Origin: Taiwanofungus camphoratus | Taxonomy: Eukaryota > Basidiomycota > Agaricomycetes > Polyporales > Taiwanofungaceae | Assembly (NCBI GenBank): GCA_003999685.1 | Contig: CP021220.1 | Span: 2,232,001 to 2,296,000 of the forward strand | Length of the DNA: 64,000 bases | Direction of reading: 5' to 3' | In this document: positions 22,810 to 34,363 of the stretch, piece after piece | Position numbering within the stretch: the first letter of the stretch is position 1 | Layout: each line of letters opens with the position of its first letter | Made by a program: the position numbers and the translations under genes | The notes under the pieces: model-generated | The model's database searches: none | The model's input: the letters and a program-made list of their open reading frames with translations, nothing else | Told to the model about the DNA's origin: nothing

Positions 22810-24569
22810 ATGTCTCAACCGCCCCGTCGACGCTTCTCTCCCTCACGATGTAATACCGAGGAATCAGCTGTGCCTCCCCCTCTCACTTCGAAGGGCGGCG
22901 ATGTACTTTGGACACCACTCATTTGGTGTCCTGCAGACTTCCCAATGGAATTGGTGATTAATTTTTTCTGATCCTATCTTTTCAGCGGATTGACGCAGAT
23001 GTAGTTTGGAATAGCCATCTCTCAGCTCATTCACCATCCCGAATACAATTCTACGCTGATTTTGCGCTCGGAAACTGTTAAGGAAATATCGTCCGATTTT
23101 CCCCCTTCGATACCTCTGTTGCAAAGTCTGCGTCCAGTCCGGAGCACTCATCGTAGGCTTCTTCCTCGCCGACCCGGTCGCGATGCTTGTCTTGAACAGC
23201 ATTGTACGCTGTATTGCTCATCCGACGAGGGTGATTTAGTCACATCACCGGTCTTGGTATTGACACCTCTCGTGGAGCCTGAATCGTCACTTCCCTACTA
23301 CCATCCTGCAGTATTGCATCTTGCATTCCGATTTATATCAGGTGAATCTCCAATTCTGCGTATAGAGGTTGTACCCCTTCCCTCTACGCCGACAGACACC
23401 GACTCCAGACTGTATCGAACATGTCTTGCACTGCTGGAGACTCTACATAGATATGGCTGGGGTGCAATGACGAATTACAGGAAAAGAGTCATGCATGACT
23501 GTATAGTTCCACGGGAGGCGTACCAGGATCTGTACTTAGTGATGCGTGAACGTCACAAGCATCTGGTAGAAACATGGCAAGAAGTCACAGATCCTTTGAA
23601 ACATGTATTCGAGGCAAGCCAGCTGCAAAAATTAATACCATCCATGTCGCTTATATGGTGCGCAGGATATCGGCATCGCGACATTCTTGATGTTACTCTG
23701 GAAATCCATGTATACCTCACCGCAGTCTGCTGACCTTGGTTCACTGCAGGTATATGAACAAGGGCCTTGGAAGCAATGGCCTCGTCCTCCAGGAGGATTC
23801 CTTGACCTGGGGTAGAGTAATCAGTATGCCAGCGGTGCTATAATCCTGACTCGACCTGCGAACTTTCTTACAGGTGTGGCAACGGCCTCTTGACGCATAT
23901 CCTGGTCGCTGAGGGATATGAAGGGCATGGGATCGATCTGCGTGCGCGCACATCTTGGTCCCATTATCCTGAGTCTTCTCGGAAATATCTTCATATCGAA
24001 GCACTCGATCCGACAGGCTTTACGAAGACTACGCCAATACCAGACTCTCATCCTTATCTTCGTCCTGGAGTTTTTGTTATTGGAAACCACGCAGATGAGC
24101 TTACACCATGGGTGCCAGTTTTGTCGACACTGTGCTCAGCATCCGGTTATCTGTCGATCCCCTGTTGCGCATGGGCCTTTGACGCGCGGTACGAACGTTC
24201 CACCACCACCTATCCCGTCTCGAGTGAGGACTTCGTGGATAGCCTTAATCTAGGCGGAAACGGCAGCAACACAAGCTCGTATTCCAAGTATCGTATCTGG
24301 CTAGCCTCTCTGAGCTCCTATTGCGGCTGGAAAGTCGAGTGCGAAACCTTAAGGATACCGAGTACGCGTAATTGGGCTATCATAGGTAGTCTAATTGTCC
24401 ACCTTCACTACATCTGTGCTCATATATAACATTAGGCAGGGAGAGGACGAGCAGTGATGCATATGAAGTTGAGGAAGTTCGGCGTCGCGTCGAACAGATC
24501 ATCGAGAATGTACGTGAAAGAGGTTTATTCAAGACGAGGCGACCAGAAGGAAAGGCAGGAGATCATTGA
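22810..24569 (+). CDS. TRM44: tRNA(Ser) Um44 2'-O-methyltransferase (507 aa)
   Basis: TRM44 methylates the 2'-O of U44 in tRNA-Ser using S-adenosylmethionine. Model: join(22810..22953, 23026..23613, 23666..23811, 23874..24385, 24436..24569). Family text appears in order: LLIHHPEYNSTLILRSE, RRPGRDACLEQHCTLY, DPLKHVFEDIGIATFL, and the SAM motif GGFLDLGCGNGLLTHIL followed by EGYEGHGIDLRAR. Later come FVIGNHADELTPW and IPCCAWAFD. Intron 2 (23614-23665) begins with GC and ends with AG: only the GCAAGC donor keeps HVFED intact. The first intron's in-frame TAG excludes the earlier acceptor, so CATCTCTCAG was chosen. The last exon ends in charged, helical text. Confidence 0.93.
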
Positions 24570-24918
24570 TTACCCTTCCCGACCAAACCTGACTGTACCG
24601 ATGCCGAACAAAAATTATTTCTCACCTGCGCGATGGGATGGTGCAGTCGTAGCAGTGTCTAGGCGAAGAATGACATTCCCATTCATATTGAGACTGCACA
24701 ACCACTTTCTCCTCGAGGAGGGTAGGACCAAACTTGGCTGTTCTTTGCCTTATATCTTACGATTTCCAATGAGCAATTGCGGCCACACGACTCCTTGGCG
24801 CATGAAGATTAATGCACCGATTGTTCATCAATGAACTGATAACGAAGGAACTTTCCACGCATCCAATTTCTTATGATTGATTTGTATTGCCCCCTCAGGC
24901 ATGTACAAGCACCTAACT
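24570..24918. other. TRM44 / F-box convergent spacer
   Basis: The genes on either side end here in tail-to-tail orientation. Both 3' UTRs must fit in about 350 bp. I see no other feature. Confidence 0.45.
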
Positions 24919-26579
24919 TCAACACTGCACAGAATTCTTTCGTACTGCAGACGGAGTCATTTTTCTAGATCTCTTGATCTGCCATTGGATCGAAATGCAC
25001 ACACCTTTTCGTCTGTTTTGCTTACTCCTCTGTCGTTGGGATTGCAAAGAAGGAATCGAATACTTCACGTATTCCCATAACGCATTGACACGCGAATCCC
25101 ATGCATAAGCTTCAAAATGCCGCAGACTTGGAAACAGACAGCTAATGAACGGTGCCACTGGATCGGGGTCGCCCAGGCAGACGTTCCCAAGGAGGCGAAG
25201 GGAGCGCAACGGATGACCAGATGTGTGACTGGCAGCCAGTCCCACTGGCAGTCGCGCATCAAGTACCAAAGCGAGCTCGAGGAGGTGCGGGCAATTATAA
25301 GCGAAGGCAGTCAGGGACTGTAAAGAAGGATCGGGTTCTACGCTACGGCGCCATAGATAGAAGCGTTGTAACAACCGCCAAGAAGATGCCATGGTGTGTA
25401 TATCTGAATCCCGGATGCGTACACCTCCATCAATCTCAAGGCTCAGATCGTCGAGCGAATGTAACCCCAAAAGTGGCTCCAAAGCGTCCATTATATAAGG
25501 ACTTGCACCAGCTTCAGACGCCAGGGGGAGTCGCATGTGAATCCGCCGCAAGCTGTTTCGAAATTTCGATCGCAGTATTTCGGAACAAGACCATGATAAT
25601 TCCGGAGCGACGGACGAATTTGTGACAACAGCAAGGGAGAACAAATTATTCGAGTCCACGGCATTCAAAACAGTGTTGATTGAGGATGGAGTACCCGAAA
25701 TGCGGAGAGTATTGAGAGATCGAAAGGCAGGACGTTGCACATTATAACCAGACGGTGATTCTCCTACGTGCATACTGGCCTCAGACAAGTACTGGAATGA
25801 GGACATAGCATCAAGAAGCTCGTGATCGACCAGACCCGCGTCGCCCAAATCAAGATTCCGGAGGCGTTGGAACTGCTTCACCGAGAGGAACCACCGGGAA
25901 GGGCAAGGGCCCACAATGCACAGTCGTGTGAGAGACGGTGTTTCATTAGCAATTGATTCTAGAAACCATTGAACGGAATGCTTCTCGCGGGGTTCAGGAC
26001 CACAGATATCCTCAAACACTCCCCAGTCTGTTTGATTCAAGAAGATAACCGCTGAACGAAGCGAAGGAGTGATGAATAGGGACGCTGCCGGGTCTATTTT
26101 CGCTGCCTGGTTCCAATGTAGACTGCGGAGACACGGTAGTATAGGATAGCTACCGCTCCTTTCGACCAGACGTAAGTAAACTGAGGAGTGTATATTTTGA
26201 TGCCCATAGTATATAAGTACTTGGATACGCTTTGCATACTCTTGAAACCGTTTCCATTCTGTAAGAGGAATAACACCAACTAGCCACTGCAGCACAAAAA
26301 TCTTTGTTCAACGAATATGTTTGTAAGGCCGCAGATAGTACATACATAAGTGTCACCTCCAATAGGCTTGAAAGCCGACAGTACGTTAAACAAGTGGTAC
26401 AGAGATGTCTGGCGTTTCCACAATTCGTTCAACGCGGGATCTGTGAATGCTCGGCAGCATCGTGCCAAACCCGCAAGGGTGCGTTTGATGGAGCGACTTC
26501 GAGAAAGCTCCTCATGGCAACTGACGTGGTGAAAGATTGAGACAAGAATCTCGTCGATACAGAGAGCTCGGTGAGGCAT
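24919..26579 (-). CDS. F-box / leucine-rich-repeat-like protein (527 aa)
   Basis: This type of protein is a substrate receptor for SCF ubiquitin ligases and is greatly expanded in Agaricomycetes. Model: join(24919..26279, 26357..26579), minus. ATG 26579 is preferred over upstream non-ATG frames. An F-box-like helix spans residues 1-60 (IDEILVSIFHHV, LAGLARCCRAFTDPALNELW). Degenerate LRR text follows: LPCLRSLHWN, LTRLCIVG, FQRLRNLDLGDAG, LNTLRISG, LDDLSLEI, LRSLRLLG, PSLRHFEAYAWD. The tail is basic (SQRQRSKQNRRKG). The 77-nt intron acceptor TGGCTAG was chosen by phase, giving KPIGVGVIPLTEW. The substrate is unknown. It is divergent from the next F-box gene, with 265 bp between starts. Confidence 0.8.
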
Positions 26580-26844
26580 CGTCACCAAGTCGTAGTTCGG
26601 TGTGATGCGTTTGCCGTAGGAGAATTGGGGCCAAACAGACAATCCGCGCCTATGCAGGTTCACTGTAAAACACGCAAAGTCACTGCTAAAGCAATGTACC
26701 TAGGAGTGTGGCACATCTGAGGCTTTACTAGGAAACTCGAAGAAGAGGGTACTGATCCAACCAATCACGTGACCAGACGCGTCTATTTATCACGACACGG
26801 TGTCCCGCCTTGTCCGGACACTGGCATCAAGGTTGTCCTCGGCG

Positions 26845-28349
26845 ATGGCTGCAAGATTGCCTGCAGAGCTCTGGCTTCTCATCTTTAATTACGCCGTTGA
26901 AGATGAGGGCTTATTTGACTCTGCTTTACCAACTTCTATGGCGGAATCATCTTGGTTCAAATCGATACACGGGGATTGGTGCTTGAGAGCGCCTCTCGAG
27001 TTCATGAATTTCATGCAAAGAAGGAGCTATGCCACCAAAAAGGTGACGATTATATCTATCGGATTGGGGACCAATGTCTGATTCCTATTGAGGCTATCGT
27101 TTCCACTTGCAAAGCATGGAGGCAGTTAGGCACTGAGTTTCTGTTCAGATTCCTTTTCTTCAACGACCCTACGCATCTTGAAAGGCTTAGCCCTGTCTTG
27201 CTTAGTCGCAGTTCTCTCGGGTGGTGGACAAAACGTCTGCATGTTACTTCGTATTTTCCTGGGAATAGTGCTGCCATGGACGCCATGGAGACCACCCTCG
27301 TTTCAATCATACGACAGTGCCCCAACCTCGAGATATTCATCGTCAACGCGAAGATATCTCGTGCGCTTGCCGCTGTTGTCGACGCACTTTGTACATCTTG
27401 TCCAAGTTCTCTCAAGACTGTACATCTTGAGATCCCATCTACGTCGCTAGCAAAGATCATATTAATGCTTGATTCATTACCTGCTCTCACATCTATCCAT
27501 CTTGAATTTTATGGGACCCCTCCGGAGTCCATTCACCTTGGATTTGCATCAGATCTCACTCTTACACTTCCAAGGCTGCAGCAATTGTCTTTGCGCGGGG
27601 TGTTTCAAGACTTCATCGAACAGGCTGCTGGTTGGAACATGCCGGCTCTCCAGAGTCTTGCTCTCGACTTTCTCAATCACCGCGATGATTTTCCTGAAAT
27701 AACCGAGTTTCTTGCTCAGCATGGTATGCTCCTCACCTATCTTGATATCAATTGCATTCCCAACCTCGATGTCGCAACAATACTCGATCTCTGTCCCCTC
27801 CTCACTACATTCGCTTTCAATATGGACTGGCGTCTTCCAGATGCAGCTGGCGAGCTATGGGCTTCCAGCCACCTCGTTAATCGCCCGCATGCGAACATCA
27901 CCACTATCGGTTGTCATCAGTTGATGTACGCATTCGGCGTCGGCTACACTGCAACACTTGCCACGACTGACCCGCTCACTGCGCCTCTCATTCAACGCCG
28001 AAACGACATGAACTTTACCGCACTCAATAAACGGAATTTTCCGCGCTTGCAACGCGTTCGAGTATTGAGCCGGATGTTGCTCAGAGACCTTGAGAAGGCA
28101 GATGGCCCCAGCGAGGCGTGCTTCGAGCGTTGGGAGAGATGGTGGGATCAGTGCGTTGGACAAGGCATCAGGTTGGAGGATTGCACGGGTGCATCCTTAG
28201 GTACGCTGCCCCAAGACGACGACGAAGACAATACGGAGGAGGACGAGGAGGACGAGTTGCCATCACTCAAAGAGCTGCTAGACCAGTGCAGGCGAATGTC
28301 CGAAACTCGGGAAGAATCTCAGTTTATACGACGCAGCTTGGATTGGTGA
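26845..28349 (+). CDS. F-box-like protein with LRR-type C-terminus (484 aa)
   Basis: Model: join(26845..27042, 27093..28349). The N-terminus MAARLPAELWLLIFNYAVED is a basidiomycete F-box-like start. Splicing the 50-nt intron joins RRSYATKK to AIVSTCKAWRQLGTEFLFRFL, the usual helix pair in this group. The middle is LRR-like (CPNLEIFIVNA, LPALTSIHLEF, LPRLQQLSLRG, MPALQSLALDF, LDINCIPNLDVATILDLCP). The C-terminus has a strongly acidic run (about 20 Asp/Glu in 25 residues) and a charged helix. It is probably an SCF adaptor, but Skp1 binding is not shown by sequence alone. GTG 26800 opens the same frame earlier; ATG 26845 is the first ATG. Confidence 0.8.
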
Positions 28350-28656
28350 TCCAGACATCAACTGCTTATGTAAAGATTGACTGGTCAAGTTCTGTGGTGG
28401 GCCTTGTGATTGGAAATCGTTCTCCAGCTGAAACGCTGTTTTACAGGAATTGCTCGGATTGCGATCAATACGAATGCACAATCTAGGTTTGCAGAAGGCT
28501 ATGTGATCATGCTATGCTCGAACGGTTTTATCATATGTTCTGTAATCCTCAGGACACTACACACGGAGACAGTGTGAATAGATTTTGTTGCCTTCAAAAT
28601 CCGGTCGAACTTCAAACGCAGCGCTATTATAACTTTGTCTATTAATAAAACAAGGA
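28350..28656. other. F-box / ELP4 convergent spacer
   Basis: The plus-strand F-box gene and the minus-strand ELP4 gene end on either side. An AATAAA at 28644-28649, close to the ELP4 stop, could serve the F-box transcript. No other feature is seen. Confidence 0.45.
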
Positions 28657-30173
28657 TCAAAAATCATACAGGTCTGGCCGGTCTGATGTAAATGCTACTT
28701 TTTTCTTCAATTTTGTCTTCTTTATGGCCGGCTCTGCCTTCACTCCGCCCATACTCTCTGCTAGACTGACAACACCGGCGATTTGTTGTACTTGCTCCAG
28801 CCGCACCTCGACAGAAGCCGAACCTGAGGGCTCGGGAGCATTGATACTTGGAGTCAATGGTGTAATCTGATCGTGTCGTGGGACGACGTTGGTCTCCGAG
28901 ATTCCTGCAGGAGTGGTCCGCCTCTCTCCGACACTCCCCTCGAGATCGAGATGGAGAGTTTCGAAAATAAGCCTTTTTCGCATGCACTTGAATGCTAGAT
29001 TGTTCTCGCCGGAAGATGACAGCCCGCGTAAAGTTGAAAACTTATCGCTTGGCGGAAGAAGGGTGTGAGGGGAAGGCAGGGAGTGTATGCGCACGAGACC
29101 GTGATGTGACGAGAACACGGAGGTGAGTGCGGGGTTTGCTGGTATAAGAGCGAAGTTTGGTGAGAATCTGAAGGTGAGAATGTTCATTTAAGATATACCC
29201 GTGAATGCTACCAGGGCTATAGAGGCATCCGAAAGCCAGCCCAATTTCTGGACCCATCCAGCTCCACCCCAGGCGTCCGTACACAGATGAGGAGGGAGAG
29301 ATACGGCAGCACACGCATGAGGATGGCGACGCAGAAGTGCTCGTAATGAATATAGGAAATAGCATATTTCCTGGGAAATCGACTCAATCCAATTATCCAG
29401 TCTCACACGTAGTGTCAAATACCTGTGGTGTCAAGTCACCCCATTGAGACGAGCCTAACGACGGTATACATATTCGAAAAGGTCCTGATGAAGTTCCTTC
29501 TGAGCTTGTTTCTAAAAGGTGTGCGATTTTGATAATCATCGAGTGAGGCAATGAGTCTTCCGCGTCGGGGGAGGAGACACCGATCGACAGAAATTGATTG
29601 GAGCTGCACGCAGACCCTATAACAGACTGTGGTATTCGACATGTCAAGTCGAAGACACGGCAGTAATCTTCGGTCGACCTTATATTCGTATCAATTGTTC
29701 ACCGCACTGCCGATTAGAAAACTTACAACATACTGATTAGTGGTAGATACAGTGGTCTGGAACTGCTTCATCTGTTTATATCTCCAAGCAATTTTGATCT
29801 TAGCATCATGCTCGTCCGCCTTCTCATCCTCGTCTTCTTCCGCTTTGCTCGAGAGAGCAGGAGCAGTACTCCCAGGCAGCCACATACACTCCGCCAAAAA
29901 ATCACGAGCGTTATCGTCGACTATGCATAACTTCTGTCCGCATGCAAGTCCTTGAGCTATGAAGTACTTTTGCACGAGCTCCCCGTAGGCGGAATGGACA
30001 TCAGGCGCAAGGACAAGTAAGGAGCATGATAAGGGGAGTCCTCTGCCGAGAATATCGTCCAGTGAGGGAATCCCAGTGGAAGTTATGACTGTGGAAGTAG
30101 ATCCTGATGATAACCGGGTTCCACTTGGGAGAGACTGTTGCTTAAGAGTTGTTTTTCTTTTGAACGAAGACAT
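28657..30173 (-). CDS. ELP4: Elongator complex subunit ELP4 (449 aa)
   Basis: ELP4 is part of the Elp4-5-6 RecA-like hexamer that helps Elongator modify wobble uridines of tRNA. Model, minus: join(28657..29138, 29199..29370, 29423..29678, 29734..30173). Family text: STGIPSLDDILGRGLPL near residue 30, DDNARDFLAECMWLPG, NQSTEDYCRVFDLTCRIP, LYSLRALLRRHPHACA, DAWGGAGWVQKLGWLSDAS, SSHHGLVRIHSLP, and the diagnostic FSTLRGLSSSGENNLAFKCM. The donor GTATGT and acceptor ATATAAG of intron 1 were picked because they create NQSTEDYCRVF. Introns are 52-60 nt. It is divergent from IMP1 with only 173 bp between start codons. Confidence 0.95.
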
Positions 30174-30346
30174 GTCCAGATGGTTGTGAACTACAAGGAA
30201 TTGCCAAATTGGGGACGAAGACAGATTGTTCTGGGACCAGGCGTCTTGCTATCCGCCTTGCTTCCAGACAATGCGAACTCGCATCTGAAGAACTCCCAAT
30301 GGTCTCACGTCGATATTTACCACAAGATTTGCACAGGTAGCGCACA

Positions 30347-31111
30347 ATGTCTCGTGTCACGAAGCAGTGGTCAAAACTTGCCAAGTCCACTGGTTTGAAA
30401 GCCTTGCATGTACGTCCGACTCGACTGAAGCCATGCTGCGCACGCGCCCTTAATGCAACATACAGCTCGTGAATTTTGCCTGTGCAGTTCACCTTTTCGC
30501 TGAACATGTCGGCTGGATATCCACGGTATACTTCAGCCATACTCATTGTGAACACCGAGACCCATGGTCGTGTTGCAGGTGGACGGCCCTTCCATGCTTC
30601 CCACGATGAGTGTATCTGGCGAATGGATATTCGAAAAGAAATGGATATACCCAGAGCGCCTTCGAAGAGGGGATTTGGTCACCTTCTTGTCTCCGCTAGA
30701 CCCTACACGGATCGTCTGCAAGCGCATTGTTGGTCTGCCTGGAGATGTGATATGTGTAGACCCAACAGGAGAGCATGCGCCTTCTACAGAACACGTCGTG
30801 ATTCCAAGAAATCACGTCTGGCTGAGCGGCGACAACGCTTCGTTCTCGAGGGATTCTAGGATGTATGGGCCGGTCTCTATGGCCTTGATAAGAGGGAAAC
30901 TGGTGGCTAAGGTAAGCGTCTGCGAGTCTTGCAACATACATTAGACTTATGTAAATCTTGAGATTTGGCCGTTGAAAAATGCTACTATATTCCGCAACAA
31001 TTTTCATTTCATAGACTAGTATATTATCCCATGTAACGACCTCATCGCTTGTGACGATTAAATATACATCTACCAATGCAGGTCCTGAGCTTGACAGGAG
31101 TTGGCGGATAA
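30347..31111 (+). CDS. IMP1: Mitochondrial inner membrane protease subunit 1 (161 aa)
   Basis: IMP1 is a signal-peptidase-like Ser/Lys protease that removes sorting signals in the intermembrane space. Model: join(30347..30409, 30466..30525, 30579..30911, 31082..31111). A hydrophobic segment (residues 22-40, LVNFACAVHLFAEHVGW) precedes VDGPSMLPTM (Ser46). Lys89 lies in RIVCKRIVGLPGD, followed by HVWLSGDNASFSRDSRMYGPV. The Ser46/Lys89 spacing matches human IMMP1L. The first two small exons were recognised by splice phase. The last exon (ten codons, VLSLTGVGG and stop) is tentative: it follows a 170-nt intron, much longer than its neighbours, and other acceptors exist. The gene converges on TTC1 with 51 bp between stops. 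Confidence 0.88.
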
Positions 31112-31162
31112 TGTACCCATTCGCTAATATCGATCACGGTGTTATGGTTGAAGGACTCGAGG

Positions 31163-32238
31163 TTACTTGACGAAGTTCATCGAATATCCACCTTGTCCGT
31201 TAGGGACGAACTGGAAATTGTCTGTTGACAAGCCGAATTTGCCTGATAGACAGATGAACAAGACGGGCCTCAATCGCTCGCACGCAGATGACCACATACC
31301 TAAGATGTTGTTTCCTAGGCCTTTCAGCTTATCCATCATTTCAGCCGTCTCGCGTTTCTGCGCCTCTTCTACTCGAGGCTTGAGGGAATGCAGTGAGCGC
31401 TTGACCTGGGGAATTGATGGTGATGATGGAGGAAGCAGTTTGAGTAGCGTGTTATAATCTACATGCCCAATCCGTGATTCGGAATTTTGAAAGACAGCGT
31501 GATGAAACGGACCTTCCTGCGCGCTACTAAGTGACGACCAGGTATTGAGCTGCTCGTTTGATGCAGCTCTCCGTTGCAGTGCTTTGATGTACTGAGGATC
31601 GTCAAGCAGGGCTATAAACCGACTCAGTAAGTATCTACCGAGGATAAGAGTACGGAAACAGACCTTGTGTGCACGCTTCTACGGCCTCCTTGTGGTCGCC
31701 CTGAATATCTTATTGAAGATTGCCACGCAAGAACTCGTAAAGACCGGCCACTCACGAGCTTGACATAGCATGCACCAATATTCGCATTTATGATTGATCT
31801 CGCCTTCGAACATTCGGCTTCCAACCCAGTCAGTGGTATTTTGGCTGCTTCCGCTTCCACAGGGCCATCTTGTGAAGTCCCCGTTTCTTCAGCTGCGTCT
31901 CGGGCTTCCTCTGTCGACGTATCGTCCTCCCTCCCTTTCCCCTTCCCCTTGTGACTCCTCAGCTCGTTCTGTCGTAGAGGTTCTTTCCGCTTCGGAAGCC
32001 GACCCAAGCCAGTCCTATACGCATTCAAAGCTTCTTCCCATCGCTTTTCTCTGAAGTATTCGTTTCCCTCAAGTTTCAGCTCCTCTGCCTCCTTTAGGCA
32101 GCTCTTCAGAGGTAGCCTGGTGAACCTGTGAGGTCTAGCGAACGCTTTAGAGCCACGCACCTGGATATGAGCTTCCTGGTCGACATCCGAGCGGTCCTCA
32201 TCATCTACTTGTGGCTGATCTGCTCTGTTTTCTGCCAT
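31163..32238 (-). CDS. TTC1: Tetratricopeptide repeat protein 1 homologue (285 aa)
   Basis: TTC1 is a TPR co-chaperone adaptor; in animals it binds Hsp70/Hsp90 and small G proteins. Model, minus: join(31163..31242, 31300..31458, 31513..31611, 31664..31700, 31756..32238). An acidic N-terminus is followed by TPRs: AEELKLEGNEYFREKRWEEALNAYRTG (first), SIINANIGACYVKLGDHKEAVEAC (second), ALLDDPQYIKALQRRA (third), with a Glu/Gly/Lys-rich insertion inside the array. The end, MMDKLKGLGNNILGKFG followed by LSTDNFQFVPN and GGYSMNFVK, is the TTC1 signature. A 37-nt exon (31664-31700) codes for GDHKEAVEACT. Introns are 52-57 nt. Confidence 0.9.
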
Positions 32239-32462
32239 CTTCGGGGGCAACAAGTGAGGAATTACTGAGGACGTGGAGGGTGCTAGTCTGGGATGCGATT
32301 CAAGGTCACGCTTCCGCGAGGCGTAGTGTAGATAAGATAAGATTAGTTCTACGTCATCCGAGACGTTGAATTGCTTGTATAAGACGTCGTACGGTTTCGT
32401 TCTGGCTGAGAATTCTACTGTATCTACATTCCTTAACGACCCATATCATCTTCAGCTCCGGC

Positions 32463-33566
32463 ATGCCTGGTATTGCTGAGTGCAAGTGCGTGCTTGTGAT
32501 TGGAGCGACTTCTGGAATAGGCCGCGCTCTCGCACTTGCGATCCACGCACTGCCTTCCAAACCGACCGTGATAGTCGCCGGTCGCCGTCAAGACAGGCTG
32601 GATGAGTTGGAAAAGAAGGACGAACGTTTAGAGACCGCAAAGATTGATGTGAACAGTGGTCGAGGCGCTTTGAAGAGCTTTGTGCATGACCTTACCGCAA
32701 AGTATCCTGATGTAAGTTCGCCCACTCCACTTCGGTGCAACAATTAATCAGTGTCAATCATACTTTCAGCTGGATGCGGTCATGTTTTCGTCCGGAATCC
32801 AACACATGTTTGACTTTACAAAGCCAGAAAACATCGACTTTGATCGTTCGTCTCATTAGCATGCTTTGAGTTTCAGTCAGATAGCAACCAAATGCGCACC
32901 TTGGACAGTGCTCGAAACCGAACTAAACACCAACTACACATCTATCACCAAAATGATTGCGTTTTTCCTCCCGCATTTCCTAAAGCTTAGCGTAAACGTT
33001 CATCTTGATTCACAACTTTGCCTTTGCTCAGTGCGGTTTTGTAGGCTGAAGGGCGACCATCCTCCGTTATTACCGTCACTTCGGGCCTCGCCATCATCCC
33101 TGGTCCCTGGGTCCCAAACTACTGTGCCACCAAAGCTGCATTACACAGCTTCTCCCTCTCTCTTGCTGTTCAACTGAAGGACACAAATGTCAATGTCATG
33201 GAGATCTTCCCCCCGTAAGAATTAATTCGATTGATCAGTCTGCAGATAGAGTGCTGACGTGCGATTCACATCCCATTCAGTTTGGTTGAATCCGAGCTGC
33301 ATGACCGTAAGGAGTATACAATGTTAGACAAGTCGAGCCAAACTCTGATGCCTTGATAATAATGTCTAGACCAAGGGAAGACACCCGCTCTGTCAAAGGT
33401 ATGGATGCCTCTGGAAGCTTTCACGAAAGAAGCAATGGAGGGTCTCTTGCGAGGAGACCTTCAGATACCTGTCGGAGGCGTTGCAGGGCAGTGGGACACG
33501 TTTGAGAGTGGCAAGGTGGAGACGGTCACGAAGGGCTTCGAGATGTACAAGAAATACAACGACTAG
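32463..33566 (+). CDS. Short-chain dehydrogenase/reductase (266 aa)
   Basis: This is an NAD(P)-dependent oxidoreductase of the classical SDR fold; the substrate is unknown. Model: join(32463..32711, 32770..32845, 32909..32991, 33045..33214, 33281..33306, 33370..33566). The cofactor motif VLVIGATSGIGRAL is at residues 10-23, VAGRR suggests NADP preference, and the catalytic set is Ser149 (VTSGLA), Tyr162 and Lys166 (YCATK). EIFPPLVESELH, typical of the fungal DltE-like group, is rebuilt across a 66-nt intron and a 26-nt micro-exon (33281-33306). The last exon reads VWMPLEAFTKEAMEGLLRGD. Splice phases agree throughout. The start codon is 225 nt from the divergent TTC1 start. Confidence 0.9.
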
Positions 33567-34363
33567 GTTCTTTTCTTGCAGCGGGTTGCCGCCAGTCCAG
33601 TTCAAATTTCGACGTCGTTCATGGCCAGGCTAGATAAGAAGGAAAGAAGTGTATGTACTACATAAATGATCGACTCTGTAACGAGACGCGTCGGCCTCTG
33701 TCTCGGTCTTTATCCGTCCTCGGTCGTCTGCTCCCGCCAAGCTCTCTTCTTGGAATTTGATCGACCAGGAAGGCCGGATTAGGCTCGCAACTAGTAGGCT
33801 TTCCGGCTAGCACGTGCAATGTCTCAGGCTGGTATCGTTTGATTGGAGCCATCCCGCCATCCACGCATACCTGCAGTCGCTGGTCTTGGAGGCCATCGAC
33901 ACGAGCGGTGGAATGACGTCACCATACCGATCATGTGCCTGCGCGACATGGTTTCCGACGACGGTGTCTGATTTCCATTCATGTATACAACGACGGCTGC
34001 ATTCTGATGGCCAAGATCGAGTTTGAGACCAAGGAAAGACACCTGCCCTTTCTGATGTGTCGACGCCAAGTGGCCATTGATGGCCTCGTCGAGATACCTA
34101 TCGCGAATATGGCTATACCATGGAGCAGCCTCGAGAATGGCACGCTGGAAGCGGCTACGAAGACTTTTGGGACGTGTCAGCCAATATTCGATGGCTTTAT
34201 CTGGTTGTCGTCTCGCCTCTCAACCCATGCATTTCCTTGCACGATTCAGAATCACAGACCAAGTTGTCAAAGGGAGTAAACTCAATTATTATCACGTTGA
34301 ACCTGATCTAGCACAACAACTCAAATAGAATACAACAATCTCTCCTCGCCCGAGCTCTCCATC
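33567..34363 (-). other. Spacer with a possible uncharacterised coding fragment
   Basis: Between the SDR and the next minus-strand gene, a minus frame at about 33824-34228 reads AIEYWLTRPKSLRSRFQ, ILEAAPWYSHIRDRYLDEA and VSFLGLKLDLGH, which looks protein-like. I found no start codon, no clear splice partner and no family match. It could be an unannotated small gene, part of a longer spliced gene or chance. The SDR 3' UTR occupies the left end. Confidence 0.3.
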
